Source of the DNA: Candidatus Cloacimonadota bacterium
GTDB lineage: Bacteria > Cloacimonadota > Cloacimonadia > Cloacimonadales > JAJBBL01
Assembly (NCBI GenBank): GCA_019429305.1
Contig: JAHYIR010000006.1
Span: 1 to 64,000, forward strand
Length of the DNA: 64,000 nucleotides
Reading direction: 5' to 3'
The notes under the pieces were generated by a model. The model was not told the origin of the DNA. It searched no databases and saw only the letters and a list, made by a program, of their open reading frames with translations. How positions within the stretch are numbered: the stretch's first letter is position 1; every line of letters begins with the position of its first letter. Below, one piece after another: positions 44,256-53,373 of the stretch. The position numbers and the translations under genes are program-made.

Positions 44256-45386
44256 TTAACCATAAGTAGTGATTACCTGCTTAAAAGTCTTTTCATTTAC
44301 CTCTGAAATAGTTTCCAAATCGGGATTTTCGATATTGCTCTGTTTATTTAGATATTCTTCGGCGATTTGCTGGATCTTTAGATAAGGGATCTTTTTCTCT
44401 AAAAAAAGCTTTATAGCCGCTTCATTAGCAGCATTTAAGACCGTAGGCATTATCCCCCCCTGCTTTCCTGCCTCTCTGGCTAATCTGTATAATGGATATC
44501 GCTTTTCATCAATATCAAAGAATGATAAGGAGGGTAAAGAAGTGAGATTGGTTTTCCCTAAATCGGATTCGATATGGCGGGGATAGGAAAGGGCATAAAG
44601 TATCGGTAATTGCATGGAGGGATTACTCAACTGGGCAAGCAGGGACCCGTCCGAGCACTCAACCAGCGAATGAATAATTGATTGGGGATGGATAACAGCA
44701 TCAATTTTGTCATAAGGGAGTTGAAATAGCCAGTGAGCTTCAATTACTTCCAGCCCTTTGTTGAACATAGTAGCGGAATCAATAGTTATCTTGGCTCCCA
44801 TTGACCAGGTTGGGTGTTGTAATGCCTGTTCGGGAGTAATATGGCTAAATTCCTCTAACGGCAATTCACGAAAAGGACCGCCGGAAGCAGTTATAATGAC
44901 TTTATTTATCTCTGCCGGGCTCAAACCGTTAAATAGTTGAAAAAGTGCACTATGTTCACTATCGATCGGGATGATTTTTTTTTTGTTGATTTGATCTTGG
45001 AAAAGATGTCCTGCCATCACTAAAGATTCTTTGTTAGCAAGAGCTAAGGAGTGATTCATTTCTAAAATATGAAAAGAATAAACCAAACCGGCAGAACCGG
45101 AAACAGCATTGATAACTATATCAAACTCTTCGGAAGAAAGAATCTGCAAAACCTCTTCCTGACCAAAGTAAATTCCTTGCTGAGCGGGTTTTTTCTGATT
45201 AGAGAAGTTCTGTCCCGTCAATACGATCTTATCTATCTGCAATTCTTGAGAGAGGGAAGTCATCAGTTCATAATTGTTATGCGATGTTGCGAAAGCTATC
45301 TGAAACAGTTGTGGATGTTTTCTGACCACTTCTACAACAGAAAGACCAATAGAACCTGTAAGCCCCAGAACAGCAATTTTCTTCAT
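44256..45386 (-). CDS. dxr: 1-deoxy-D-xylulose 5-phosphate reductoisomerase
   Basis: Second step of the MEP isoprenoid pathway, NADPH-dependent rearrangement to MEP. It has 376 residues. The N-terminal NADPH loop LGLTGSIGLSVVEV, the NAVSGSAGLV loop, ALANKESLVMAG, PIDSEHSALFQ and the FNKGLEVIEAHWLF metal/active-site segment are all conserved. Supplies precursors for the prenyl synthase encoded at 19195. It precedes comEC on the same strand, separated by the heptamer array. Confidence 0.97.
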   Translation of the reverse strand: MKKIAVLGLTGSIGLSVVEVVRKHPQLFQIAFATSHNNYELMTSLSQELQIDKIVLTGQNFSNQKKPAQQGIYFGQEEVLQILSSEEFDIVINAVSGSAGLVYSFHILEMNHSLALANKESLVMAGHLFQDQINKKKIIPIDSEHSALFQLFNGLSPAEINKVIITASGGPFRELPLEEFSHITPEQALQHPTWSMGAKITIDSATMFNKGLEVIEAHWLFQLPYDKIDAVIHPQSIIHSLVECSDGSLLAQLSNPSMQLPILYALSYPRHIESDLGKTNLTSLPSLSFFDIDEKRYPLYRLAREAGKQGGIMPTVLNAANEAAIKLFLEKKIPYLKIQQIAEEYLNKQSNIENPDLETISEVNEKTFKQVITTYG

Positions 45387-45490
45387 CTAAGTATCCTTTA
45401 TCATCTTCATTTGTTATAAATTAGGATCAAAGCACTTTAATGATCAAGATTAGATGACGCTTACTATTTGTCGAGTAAATACTTCAATGA

Positions 45491-46507
45491 TTATCTGAGT
45501 GTCAATCCAATAGAGACACGATGTGAATTGTCAATTTCAGTGTTATGCTTGAAGGAATAATTGATCTGGAACTGGCTGATATTGACCGATATCCCTGCAG
45601 TAAAGTTTTCTATGTCATATCCGGCATAAAGATTTACATAATCGGGAATTGGTATCTCCAGTCCAAAGTGATAGTCAAAACTTAAAAGACCAAGATGAAT
45701 AGTAGCTGCCTCTTCTCGTCCTTCAGCGATGATCTCTGTTCCGGCAATTATTCTTGATCTACTGCCGATAAGGGGGGTAGCAAAATAATAACTAAATTCA
45801 AAATCCAAACCCGGATTTACTATTTCGTGAGTACCGTTACTCCAAAAGATCTGTGTGGAAAAGAAGTCGCGTAATTTCATGCCTAACAGCAAATTATGGT
45901 GCAGATCAAAATAGGTAGAGATATCGGCGCCGAAACCGTAACCACTAGTTTCAGCTAAAGTTCGATAAGCCAGCTTAGGGGTAAAACCGATCACATAAGA
46001 ACCGAGATGCCGATAGAAACCTAAGTACAAAATATAATCCGAATTATTAACGGTTTTATAATGGTAAGGTTGATTATCAACTGAGACAGGTTCGTCAGGA
46101 TTAGGAAGCCGGGTAAGAGGGATATTATTGATCCCGATTCTCGAAAGAACTAAAGCGTAACGGGCTCGCTCACCCCATACTGCTGAAAAAGTGTCATAGG
46201 TTACTAGTCCCATGAACTCTTCAGCATGCATTAATTCAAAAGATGAACCCTGTCCCTCTGTCTTTGCTAATAAAGCCGGATTCCAATAGGCAATAGAAGC
46301 TGTTTGATAATCTGTCAAACCGGTATTTCCCAGAGCAAAATTTCTTACCCCAGCTCCCATTCGAAAGATCTCACCGGCATATTTCTCTGCCGTAAGATCA
46401 TTAGGGAGAGATAGAAAACCGATCATAACAGCTATAGCTGATATCATGATGACAGGATGTCTCTTGTAAGAACCGGTGCTATGTCGTATAGAATATATGT
46501 CTTTCAT
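45491..46507 (-). CDS. PorV/PorQ-like outer-membrane protein (UPF0164 family)
   Basis: 338 residues with an N-terminal hydrophobic segment (VIMISAIAVMIGFLSL). The diagnostic motif FRMGAGVRNFALGNTGLTDYQTAS then YWNPALLA near the mature N-terminus is shared by FadL-like PorV, PorQ and UPF0164 proteins. The rest is barrel strands ending in VSIGLTLR. In T9SS, PorV shuttles cargo from SprA to the attachment complex and PorQ is part of that complex. Which of the two this represents cannot be decided. The start is uncertain, since an internal ATG at codon 21 also leaves a signal peptide. Confidence 0.8.
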   Translation of the reverse strand: MKDIYSIRHSTGSYKRHPVIMISAIAVMIGFLSLPNDLTAEKYAGEIFRMGAGVRNFALGNTGLTDYQTASIAYWNPALLAKTEGQGSSFELMHAEEFMGLVTYDTFSAVWGERARYALVLSRIGINNIPLTRLPNPDEPVSVDNQPYHYKTVNNSDYILYLGFYRHLGSYVIGFTPKLAYRTLAETSGYGFGADISTYFDLHHNLLLGMKLRDFFSTQIFWSNGTHEIVNPGLDFEFSYYFATPLIGSRSRIIAGTEIIAEGREEAATIHLGLLSFDYHFGLEIPIPDYVNLYAGYDIENFTAGISVNISQFQINYSFKHNTEIDNSHRVSIGLTLR

Positions 46508-46557
46508 TGATTATGCCTTCTTGCTTAATTAACTCTTATGTAATATAATAATCATTT

Positions 46558-48771
46558 TTATTTTTCGGTCAAGATTTGAACATAAGAACCGATTATCTTT
46601 TTTAGTTTACCGTCTCTAAAGAGAATGGATAATTTAGCATCCTTTCCCTTACCTTCAACACTCAACACAGTGCCGTCTCCAAAATCTTTGTGTCGCACCC
46701 TTTGACCGATACGGAATAGTTTCTCATCTTCTTTTATCCATGGTATCTTTACCTTTTTTTCAGTAAAATCATTAACTCTTACCGACTTATTGTAATTACG
46801 TTGATCAATGGGTATTTGTTTCTTTTGTTCCGGAAATATTTCTTTGATAAACCTGCTGGGCATAGTAATCTCATAGCCATAGTAAGTACGCCTGTATCTG
46901 GCATAACTGAGAAACAGATGTGACTTGGCTCTTGTTATACCGACATAAAGAAGTCGCCGCTCTTCTTCTATTTCTTCATTACTATGCAGGGATAGTTGAT
47001 GGGGTAAGAGCTTCTCTTCTAAACCGGAAATAAAAACATAATCAAATTCCAATCCTTTGGCATTATGGAGAGTCATTAGATTTACTTGCTGTTTTTCCTC
47101 TCCGTCTTCCGGTAAGTTCTCATATTCTGATTCCAGTGTCGTGAAGAGAGATATATTTTGTAAAAAATCTACCAGAGTTGCTGGTTGGTCGTTTTCTTTG
47201 CGATAATTCTCGGCAAAATCCATGGTGGCAACAAGAAATTCTTTGATATTTTCTATGCGGGTCACATCTTTGAAATCCTTACTGACAGAATAATACTCGA
47301 TGATTTGTAATGATTGATAGATGTCTTCTAATAGTTCAGTCACTTCTGTTGTGCTAATCATATTTTGCCAACGGAGCAGCAAAGAAACTAAACTACTTAA
47401 ACTGTTTTGTTGTCGATTAGAGAGCGTAGTGATTTTTTCAGCTTCTATTAGTCCCTGATAGAGAGTTATACCTCTTTCAGCAGAATATTCTGCCAATTTA
47501 CCGATTGTTATTCCTCCAATAGTGCGGGGTGGGAAGTTAATTATCCGTAAAAGACTCTCTGTATCTTCGGGATTTATGATGACTCTTAAATAGGCAATAA
47601 TATCTTTGATCTCTTTTCTTTGGAAGAAGTTAAGTGAACCATGTACTTTATAAGGAATTCCCAACTCGAGGCATACTGTCTCAAAGATACGGGATTGAGC
47701 ATTTGTCCGATAAAGAATTGCAACTGTTTCGAAAAAATCTTGGGATTCAAAAAGATGGTTTATGTCTTGTAAAATTGCCTTCGCTTCATCAGTGTCGGTT
47801 TCATATGTATGTAACACGGGTCTTTCACCTTTCTTTCTGTCTGACCATAACTGTTTCGGATGGCGAGTCGAGTTGCAGGAGATAAGTTTGTTAGCAATAT
47901 CAAGTATTGGTTGAGAAGAACGATAGTTCTGTTCTAATCGGATGATAGTAGCATTGTTAAAATCTTGAGCAAAATTGATTATATTCTGTATGGAAGCTCC
48001 ACGCCAGCTATATATCGCTTGATCATCATCCCCTACGGCGCAGATATTACCATGCTCGCCACCTAACAATTGAATAATCCGGAATTGAGCAAAGTTTGTA
48101 TCTTGATACTCATCGATCATAATATGAGAAAATTTACGACGGTATTTGTGTAATACTATTTCATTATTAGCTAATAGAATAGCAGTTTCCATCAATAGGT
48201 CATCAAAATCGAGAGCATTGTTATCCCGCAATTTTTGTTGATATCTAATGAAAATTTTATAAACAGATTCAGTATAAACATTTGGAGGATGGTAATCAAA
48301 GAAATTTTCTGTGTTGATCAAGGAACTCTTTGTTCTGCTGATTATACTGGCTACTGTCCCGATTGGCATAGATGATGCGTCGATATCAAGCTCTTTATAG
48401 ATTTTTTTTAGCAAACCCTTCTGATCGTCTGCATCAAAAATCGTAAAATTACTAGTAAAAGGGAGCTGATGTTCTTTTGCTTCAAACCTAAGGATCGTTG
48501 CGCAAATAGAGTGAAAGGTTCCTACCCATAAAGAACGGACATCAATAAAAAGCTGCTGGGCAAGTCGTTCTTTTAATTCCCGTGCGGCTTTGTTGGTGAA
48601 AGTAACAATGAGTATCTTCCATGGTTCTGTTCCCATCTCTTGGATTAAGTAAGCAGCACGATAGATGATGGAACGGGTCTTTCCACTTCCGGCTCCTGCG
48701 AAAACAAGCAATGGTCCTTCTGTATTTAACACAACTTTTTGCTGTTGTGGATCAAGATGTTCTAATAACAT
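46558..48771 (-). CDS. uvrD: UvrD/PcrA-type DNA helicase
   Basis: 737 residues, superfamily 1A helicase that unwinds DNA 3'-5' in excision and mismatch repair. Motif I is FAGAGSGKTRSI, motif II DEYQDTN, motif III GDDDQAIYSWRGA, motif IV LEQNYRSS, motif V TLHNAKGLEFDYVF and motif VI RLLYVGITRAK. A C-terminal tail with RVRHKDFGDGTVLSVEG resembles the RNA-polymerase-binding Tudor-like module of PcrA. The protein is shorter than or similar to typical PcrA. Confidence 0.95.
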   Translation of the reverse strand: MLLEHLDPQQQKVVLNTEGPLLVFAGAGSGKTRSIIYRAAYLIQEMGTEPWKILIVTFTNKAARELKERLAQQLFIDVRSLWVGTFHSICATILRFEAKEHQLPFTSNFTIFDADDQKGLLKKIYKELDIDASSMPIGTVASIISRTKSSLINTENFFDYHPPNVYTESVYKIFIRYQQKLRDNNALDFDDLLMETAILLANNEIVLHKYRRKFSHIMIDEYQDTNFAQFRIIQLLGGEHGNICAVGDDDQAIYSWRGASIQNIINFAQDFNNATIIRLEQNYRSSQPILDIANKLISCNSTRHPKQLWSDRKKGERPVLHTYETDTDEAKAILQDINHLFESQDFFETVAILYRTNAQSRIFETVCLELGIPYKVHGSLNFFQRKEIKDIIAYLRVIINPEDTESLLRIINFPPRTIGGITIGKLAEYSAERGITLYQGLIEAEKITTLSNRQQNSLSSLVSLLLRWQNMISTTEVTELLEDIYQSLQIIEYYSVSKDFKDVTRIENIKEFLVATMDFAENYRKENDQPATLVDFLQNISLFTTLESEYENLPEDGEEKQQVNLMTLHNAKGLEFDYVFISGLEEKLLPHQLSLHSNEEIEEERRLLYVGITRAKSHLFLSYARYRRTYYGYEITMPSRFIKEIFPEQKKQIPIDQRNYNKSVRVNDFTEKKVKIPWIKEDEKLFRIGQRVRHKDFGDGTVLSVEGKGKDAKLSILFRDGKLKKIIGSYVQILTEK

Positions 48772-48867
48772 ACTCTTCTAATAACTTTATTGATCAGTTG
48801 TTTTAAAAATGAAGTTAAACTATTTAACAGAATGAAATGAAGCATATACTTCTTTTAGAACGGAAGA

Positions 48868-49320
48868 CTAAAAACTCACTTCTATATAGTCCGATAAAGG
48901 TCCTTCCAATCTACCTTGAGGATATTCTATATACGCCGATATCCAGTAATAATACTTTCTACCAAAGAAGATGCTGTTCATATCAGTATATTCGATGATA
49001 TCATTCGATTCGATAACCCCAATTTTCTCCTTCATAGTATATACTCCAAAAGCACGGTAAACATAATATCCATCTACATCTGCAAGACGATTCCACCTTA
49101 TTATAATTGCATTTTGGGGAGTCATAACTTTGCTGGATGTCAAACCGAGTACTTTTGGCGGGACTCTTACATCACCACTGCCGGAAGGGTCTAAGGGATT
49201 TTTTCTATCAAGCGAACAAGAGGTAATGGAAAAGAGAATAGATAAGAATATCACAAAAATAACGTAATGTGACTTATCAACTATGAAAAATCGCTGTTTC
49301 AATGACTTAACTTCTTTCAT
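48868..49320 (-). CDS. Lipoprotein with a fibronectin III-like domain
   Basis: 150 residues. A long N-terminal basic part, hydrophobic stretch and lipobox SITSC (about residues 32-36) are followed by DRKNPLDPSG, a motif often seen at the mature start of lipoproteins in this type of genome. A single fibronectin III-like domain follows (IIIRWNRLADVDGYYVYRA ... YYYWISAY). It begins three bases after the DUF5683-like gene ends. Function unknown; a surface-exposed adaptor is plausible. Confidence 0.75.
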   Translation of the reverse strand: MKEVKSLKQRFFIVDKSHYVIFVIFLSILFSITSCSLDRKNPLDPSGSGDVRVPPKVLGLTSSKVMTPQNAIIIRWNRLADVDGYYVYRAFGVYTMKEKIGVIESNDIIEYTDMNSIFFGRKYYYWISAYIEYPQGRLEGPLSDYIEVSF

Positions 49321-49322
49321 TG

Positions 49323-49913
49323 TTAAAACCTTAAGGTTATACCAGTGGGAGTGATGATTAATGCCTGATTAGAATTCTGTTGTACAAGATCATTCCAAAT
49401 ATTCCAATTATGTTGATTAGTCTCAACAATCACATCATAGATTGTGTAGCCCCAAACAACTATAAAGAGTCCCAATAAGAGATTGGACTGCCGATAAGGT
49501 AGCAAGGCGTTGTCATAATGCTCATTTATTTCATCAATTTGTGTCGCTTTCTCATATCTACGGTAATGGATCATGGCTTTTTCATAATAATACAAACTCG
49601 ATCCCAACAGAGCTAATTGAGCCCCAAGAAAGATCTGTCCTTTAGTATAGCTTCTAAGAGTAAAATGACCCCAGCCGGGCAGAAATGCTGTTTTTAAAGC
49701 GTTGGTCATGGTTGATTGTTTCAATTCATCATACTCACTCAGTATCATTGTTCTATATTCCAGACTGTCACGAAAAGTAATTCTGTCCTCTTCTTCAAAC
49801 CATTCATATTTATAGGGGTTGGAAAACTCCATGATACTGAAATCAGCCGATAATATTTTGACTGAAAAAACAATGAAAAGCAAGAGTAATAAACAAGGTA
49901 TTTTATGAATCAT
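49323..49913 (-). CDS. DUF5683-like envelope protein
   Basis: 196 residues. A signal peptide (LLLLLFIVFSVKILS) is followed by a helical segment with ALKTAFLPGWGHFTLRSYTKGQIF. That fits the DUF5683 pattern of a 'PGxGQ/H' hairpin with glycine-rich membrane-associated segments; two further hydrophobic stretches follow (about 95-110 and 145-160). The family is common near T9SS or cell-envelope genes in Bacteroidetes, but its role is not known. It sits between two lipoprotein genes with spacings of two and five bases. Confidence 0.65.
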   Translation of the reverse strand: MIHKIPCLLLLLFIVFSVKILSADFSIMEFSNPYKYEWFEEEDRITFRDSLEYRTMILSEYDELKQSTMTNALKTAFLPGWGHFTLRSYTKGQIFLGAQLALLGSSLYYYEKAMIHYRRYEKATQIDEINEHYDNALLPYRQSNLLLGLFIVVWGYTIYDVIVETNQHNWNIWNDLVQQNSNQALIITPTGITLRF

Positions 49914-49918
49914 TTTTT

Positions 49919-51322
49919 CTATTCCATTATCTCAGTAGATATTCTGTTTAAAGGAGTTAATTGTTTGTTTAAGAGATTTACGTGCCAGATGAAATAGTAG
50001 CTGTCTGTTCGAGAAGTTATATCATACCTGATCTCATAACGGTAAGTACCTGTTGATAGCATAATTCTCCAACCTGACACATTAACAGCGTCACTATGCA
50101 TTTCTCTCTGTTCCTCAATTATTCTATTCAGATTTCTTACTATAATACCATTTCTGTATTCTGTGATTATTCTCCTGGCAAAGCCCTCCGGATTAGTTCC
50201 TAAATCGATCATATTGGCCATTAAAGCAATTTTCTCAGCGGTTCGTGGTTGTCGGTCTCTATTATATGATAACCGGTAGAGACGTAAAGCATCTTGGTAA
50301 TTGGTTTCTTGTTCTTGTTCAAGTGCTTGGTTATAGAGAGTATTAGCTTGAGCAATATTCTCTTTCAACTCTCTTGCCCTGGCAATCGCCCTCTCTGCAA
50401 GGAGATTATCAGGGATGATCGCAAAGGTCTGTGTGTAGATATCTATTGCTTCATCAATTTTTCTTTCGTTTAATAAGTTATCTCCATAAGCTATCATTTG
50501 ATTAATAGTTTGGGTTAATCGCTCATTTATCTCAACCTGCAATGCTGGGTTGAATTCAACTGCTAATGAATAATAATTCTCAGCTTCATGAAATTGCTCA
50601 TTGGCTCTGTGAAGGTCTGCCTCATATAAATACAACAATCCAATCTCACTTTTGACCTCATCAAGATAAGAATGTGGATAATTTAACAAATACAATAGGC
50701 GAGAAATGGCGGTTTTTGTTTCTGGATCAGATTTAGCATCTTCGATAAGCAAAGGGAGGTATTCGTCTATTATCGGTTGGGCAAGATCAATATACTCTTC
50801 TTCTTCATCATATTCAACAAGGAGTCTGTAGTTGTCAAAGATAGCATTACGCTCAGGTCTATGTTCATGGATGATCATCAGACGGCGATATATTACATTG
50901 CTGATCGAAGGTATTCCCGGAAAAGCATTGATGATAAAGTCATACAATCTTAATGTTGAGTCTAATTCTTCAACTACATTGGCATTATCTATTAAAAACA
51001 GATAACAATCAACCATTTTCTCATCTGCTATAGCGCTATTAGCCAGATAGAACATACGGATTGCTAATTGATAGTTACCCCGCTCCATTGTTTGTAAACC
51101 TAATTGATAATATGCTTGAGAACGATTATTTAGAGCTATTGTAACCATAGCTCCATCTTGACTTCTTTCAATAAACTGATCGTAGTTTTCTATTGCTCCG
51201 ATGTAATTTCCCCGCTGTTGCAAGTTATATGCGGTAACGTAATAGTTTGAGGTACACCCTACAGTTACTATTAAAATAATAGTAATTGGTGGCAAACAGA
51301 AGATACTAATTCTTTTCAACAT
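49919..51322 (-). CDS. TPR-repeat lipoprotein
   Basis: About 467 residues. I chose the ATG at 51322 because it yields a clean signal peptide with lipobox TVGC. TPR units recur through the protein: GNYIGAIENYDQFIERS near the N-terminus, HEAENYYSLAVEFNPA and IDEAIDIYTQTFAIIPDN in the middle, and YQDALRLYRLSYNRD later. The last ~90 residues are beta-like (SGWRIMLSTGTYRYEIRYD). Its start overlaps the end of the RNase Z-like gene by 17 bases. Outer-membrane scaffold role likely, client unknown. Confidence 0.82.
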   Translation of the reverse strand: MLKRISIFCLPPITIILIVTVGCTSNYYVTAYNLQQRGNYIGAIENYDQFIERSQDGAMVTIALNNRSQAYYQLGLQTMERGNYQLAIRMFYLANSAIADEKMVDCYLFLIDNANVVEELDSTLRLYDFIINAFPGIPSISNVIYRRLMIIHEHRPERNAIFDNYRLLVEYDEEEEYIDLAQPIIDEYLPLLIEDAKSDPETKTAISRLLYLLNYPHSYLDEVKSEIGLLYLYEADLHRANEQFHEAENYYSLAVEFNPALQVEINERLTQTINQMIAYGDNLLNERKIDEAIDIYTQTFAIIPDNLLAERAIARARELKENIAQANTLYNQALEQEQETNYQDALRLYRLSYNRDRQPRTAEKIALMANMIDLGTNPEGFARRIITEYRNGIIVRNLNRIIEEQREMHSDAVNVSGWRIMLSTGTYRYEIRYDITSRTDSYYFIWHVNLLNKQLTPLNRISTEIME

Positions 51323-52055
51323 CGATCTGAAATCCATCGTTTGCAATAATAACGTTCGAATGGCTGATTGTTTCTAAAGCTTCTTGTAATTCGTCAGATA
51401 AACCATGGATCAGGATAATCAGCTTTTCTTCTTGACTGATAATCCCGCAGATGTCCTCTCTAGATGGATGTAGAGCATCGATTATTATAATGTCTGAATC
51501 ATCTATGTATTCAGTTAAGTGTTGGGTATTTACTATGTCAGAGGTATAGATGATTCTTTTTTCGTACGTATGTATAAAAAATGAGTAGGAATTCATTAGG
51601 TTAGGGACTTTATGTTCTTCGATAAATTTCCTATAATTAGATAAATGACTATTCTTTATTGGTTCTATGCATGGTATCATATTCTTTAACTCGGAGATAT
51701 CTAAGACAGTTATTTGAAATTCAAATCTCTCCGGGAACAGATATAGTGTATTCATCATTTTGATAACGGAATCGATTGCTTCCGGTAAATAGATTGTCAA
51801 TGGGCGAACTCTTTTTTGCAGATGAAACATTTGCAACACCATGAATAACCCAATTATATGATCTGGGTGGAGATGACTGATTATTATTGCATCCAGCACA
51901 TCTTTATCTAACTCATATTCAAGAAGCTTTTGAGCAGTGCCTTCTCCGCAGTCGAATAATACATTGCGACCATTTGTTTTGCACCATAAAGCTGAGTGAC
52001 TCTTACCTAAAACAGGTATTCCGGGTGCTGTACCGAGTATTCTGGCAATTCTCAT
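51306..52055 (-). CDS. RNase Z-like metallo-beta-lactamase fold hydrolase
   Basis: 249 residues. The zinc motif HLHPDH is at residues 61-66 with DCGEGT before it, as in RNase Z; YTSDI (about 170) and a late ILIHGL provide further ligands. RNase Z removes the 3' trailer from tRNA precursors; the flexible exosite arm is not obvious, so a related phosphodiesterase is also possible. The tRNA-Arg in this window encodes CCA, which usually reduces need for RNase Z cleavage. It overlaps the upstream transferase gene by four bases. Confidence 0.75.
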   Translation of the reverse strand: MRIARILGTAPGIPVLGKSHSALWCKTNGRNVLFDCGEGTAQKLLEYELDKDVLDAIIISHLHPDHIIGLFMVLQMFHLQKRVRPLTIYLPEAIDSVIKMMNTLYLFPERFEFQITVLDISELKNMIPCIEPIKNSHLSNYRKFIEEHKVPNLMNSYSFFIHTYEKRIIYTSDIVNTQHLTEYIDDSDIIIIDALHPSREDICGIISQEEKLIILIHGLSDELQEALETISHSNVIIANDGFQIDVEKN

Positions 52056-53140
52056 TTTTTCTTTTTTATCTTTAGTTGGTTTTTGGTAATGATAATAGGG
52101 ATAGAATCAAGTTTAGCTCCAAACAGATAGAATCCTGCCCCGAAGAAAACAACCGAGAAAATAAGAAGGACATGAGAATTCATTTTGAGAATGACAACTG
52201 TCAATAAGACAATAACAATGTTGATCAGATATACTACTATACTGGTAATTTTGGGTGACTGCAGGGCGTTCACTATTCTGTGTGTTGAATGATCCTTGCC
52301 ACCTTGTGTAACTCTTCTTCCGTCTCGTTTACGTGTATAACTAACCAATGTTATATCAAATAATGGAAAGCTTAATAATAATACTGGTAGAAGGTAATAG
52401 AGATTATGCTCCATTCTGATGACAGCTAATCTTCCTGTTAATATACCCATTGAAGCAAGAAAATAACCGATAAATAAACTACCGGCATCTCCCAAAAAGA
52501 TCTTAGCAGGATTGAAATTGTATGGCAAGAAACCTAACACTGCACCTGCAAAAGTTAGTGATAATAAGGAAATGTAATGTGCCTGCTGAGAAAGAGCACT
52601 GGTCTTAGTAACAAAAGCAAAACCATAAAAGCCGAGAGCTAAGATTGCAGAAACACCAGTACTGATACCGTCCATATTATCAAGAAAGTTAAAGGCATTT
52701 ATCAGAGTAACCATCCAAAAGATCAGTATTGGCAGTGTAATATAAATGGGACCCAAGATAGTTAAAAGATCATTAGTGTAGATAAAAATCAATGAAGCTA
52801 TGATTTGCCCCATAAACTTTATTATAGGTTTCATGCCATATTTATCATCTATTAAACCAATAGTCAAAATAAGAAATGCACCGCCCAAGTAGCCAATGAG
52901 GGCGGTATCAAATGTTCTATGCGGTACTATGATGACATCATAAAGGACGAAAATTATAAAGCCGATAAAAACCGCTAAACCACCAAGAAGAGGTATAGTA
53001 TTGGCATGAATCTTCCTTTGGGAAGGATTATCGACAAATCCTATTTTTAATGCCAGCTTCCTGATTAGAGGTGTTAAAGCAAAGACGGTCATGAAAGATA
53101 GCATTAAAACTAGTACATATTCATATATCGAAACATTCAT
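52052..53140 (-). CDS. wecA: Undecaprenyl-phosphate sugar-1-phosphate transferase (WecA/MraY family)
   Basis: About 362 residues and roughly eleven membrane helices. It transfers a UDP-sugar (usually GlcNAc-1-phosphate) to undecaprenyl phosphate to start O-antigen, teichoic acid or capsule assembly. Family motifs: NPSQRKIHANTIPLLGGLA at the start, GLIDDKYGM, NAFNFLDNMDGIS, FLGDAGSLFIG and GGKDHSTHRIV. The DNMDGI plus HSTHR combination favours the WecA/TagO side over MraY. ATG 53140 is preferred. A TTG eight codons upstream is possible. Confidence 0.9.
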   Translation of the reverse strand: MNVSIYEYVLVLMLSFMTVFALTPLIRKLALKIGFVDNPSQRKIHANTIPLLGGLAVFIGFIIFVLYDVIIVPHRTFDTALIGYLGGAFLILTIGLIDDKYGMKPIIKFMGQIIASLIFIYTNDLLTILGPIYITLPILIFWMVTLINAFNFLDNMDGISTGVSAILALGFYGFAFVTKTSALSQQAHYISLLSLTFAGAVLGFLPYNFNPAKIFLGDAGSLFIGYFLASMGILTGRLAVIRMEHNLYYLLPVLLLSFPLFDITLVSYTRKRDGRRVTQGGKDHSTHRIVNALQSPKITSIVVYLINIVIVLLTVVILKMNSHVLLIFSVVFFGAGFYLFGAKLDSIPIIITKNQLKIKKKK

Positions 53141-53317
53141 GCGAATGAGTGACCTCTTTAACAATTATTAAATCACAGTTTGAATGGAGTTTTTTTTTGT
53201 CAAAGGTTTTATCAGCTCAACAGTCTATTTAATGCTATAAGCGATTCAATGCCCTATGCTTTTTCGGAAGTAGTTCTGAGAAGACAAGTAGCAGTGCATT
53301 CAAAGAATATTATTCCT

Positions 53318-53347
53318 TGACTCTTATGATTTTTTTGAAAAATTATG
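53318..53347 (+). promoter_or_regulatory. Possible promoter for the T9SS cargo gene
   Basis: TTGACT (53318-53323) and AATTAT (53342-53347) are separated by 18 bases. They lie 27 bases ahead of the start, with AAGAGGAAG as ribosome site in between. The -35 lies in the same 'TTCCTTGAC' context as the exporter promoter at 35795. Confidence 0.45.
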
Positions 53348-53373
53348 ACTCATAAAAAATAAGAGGAAGTTGC

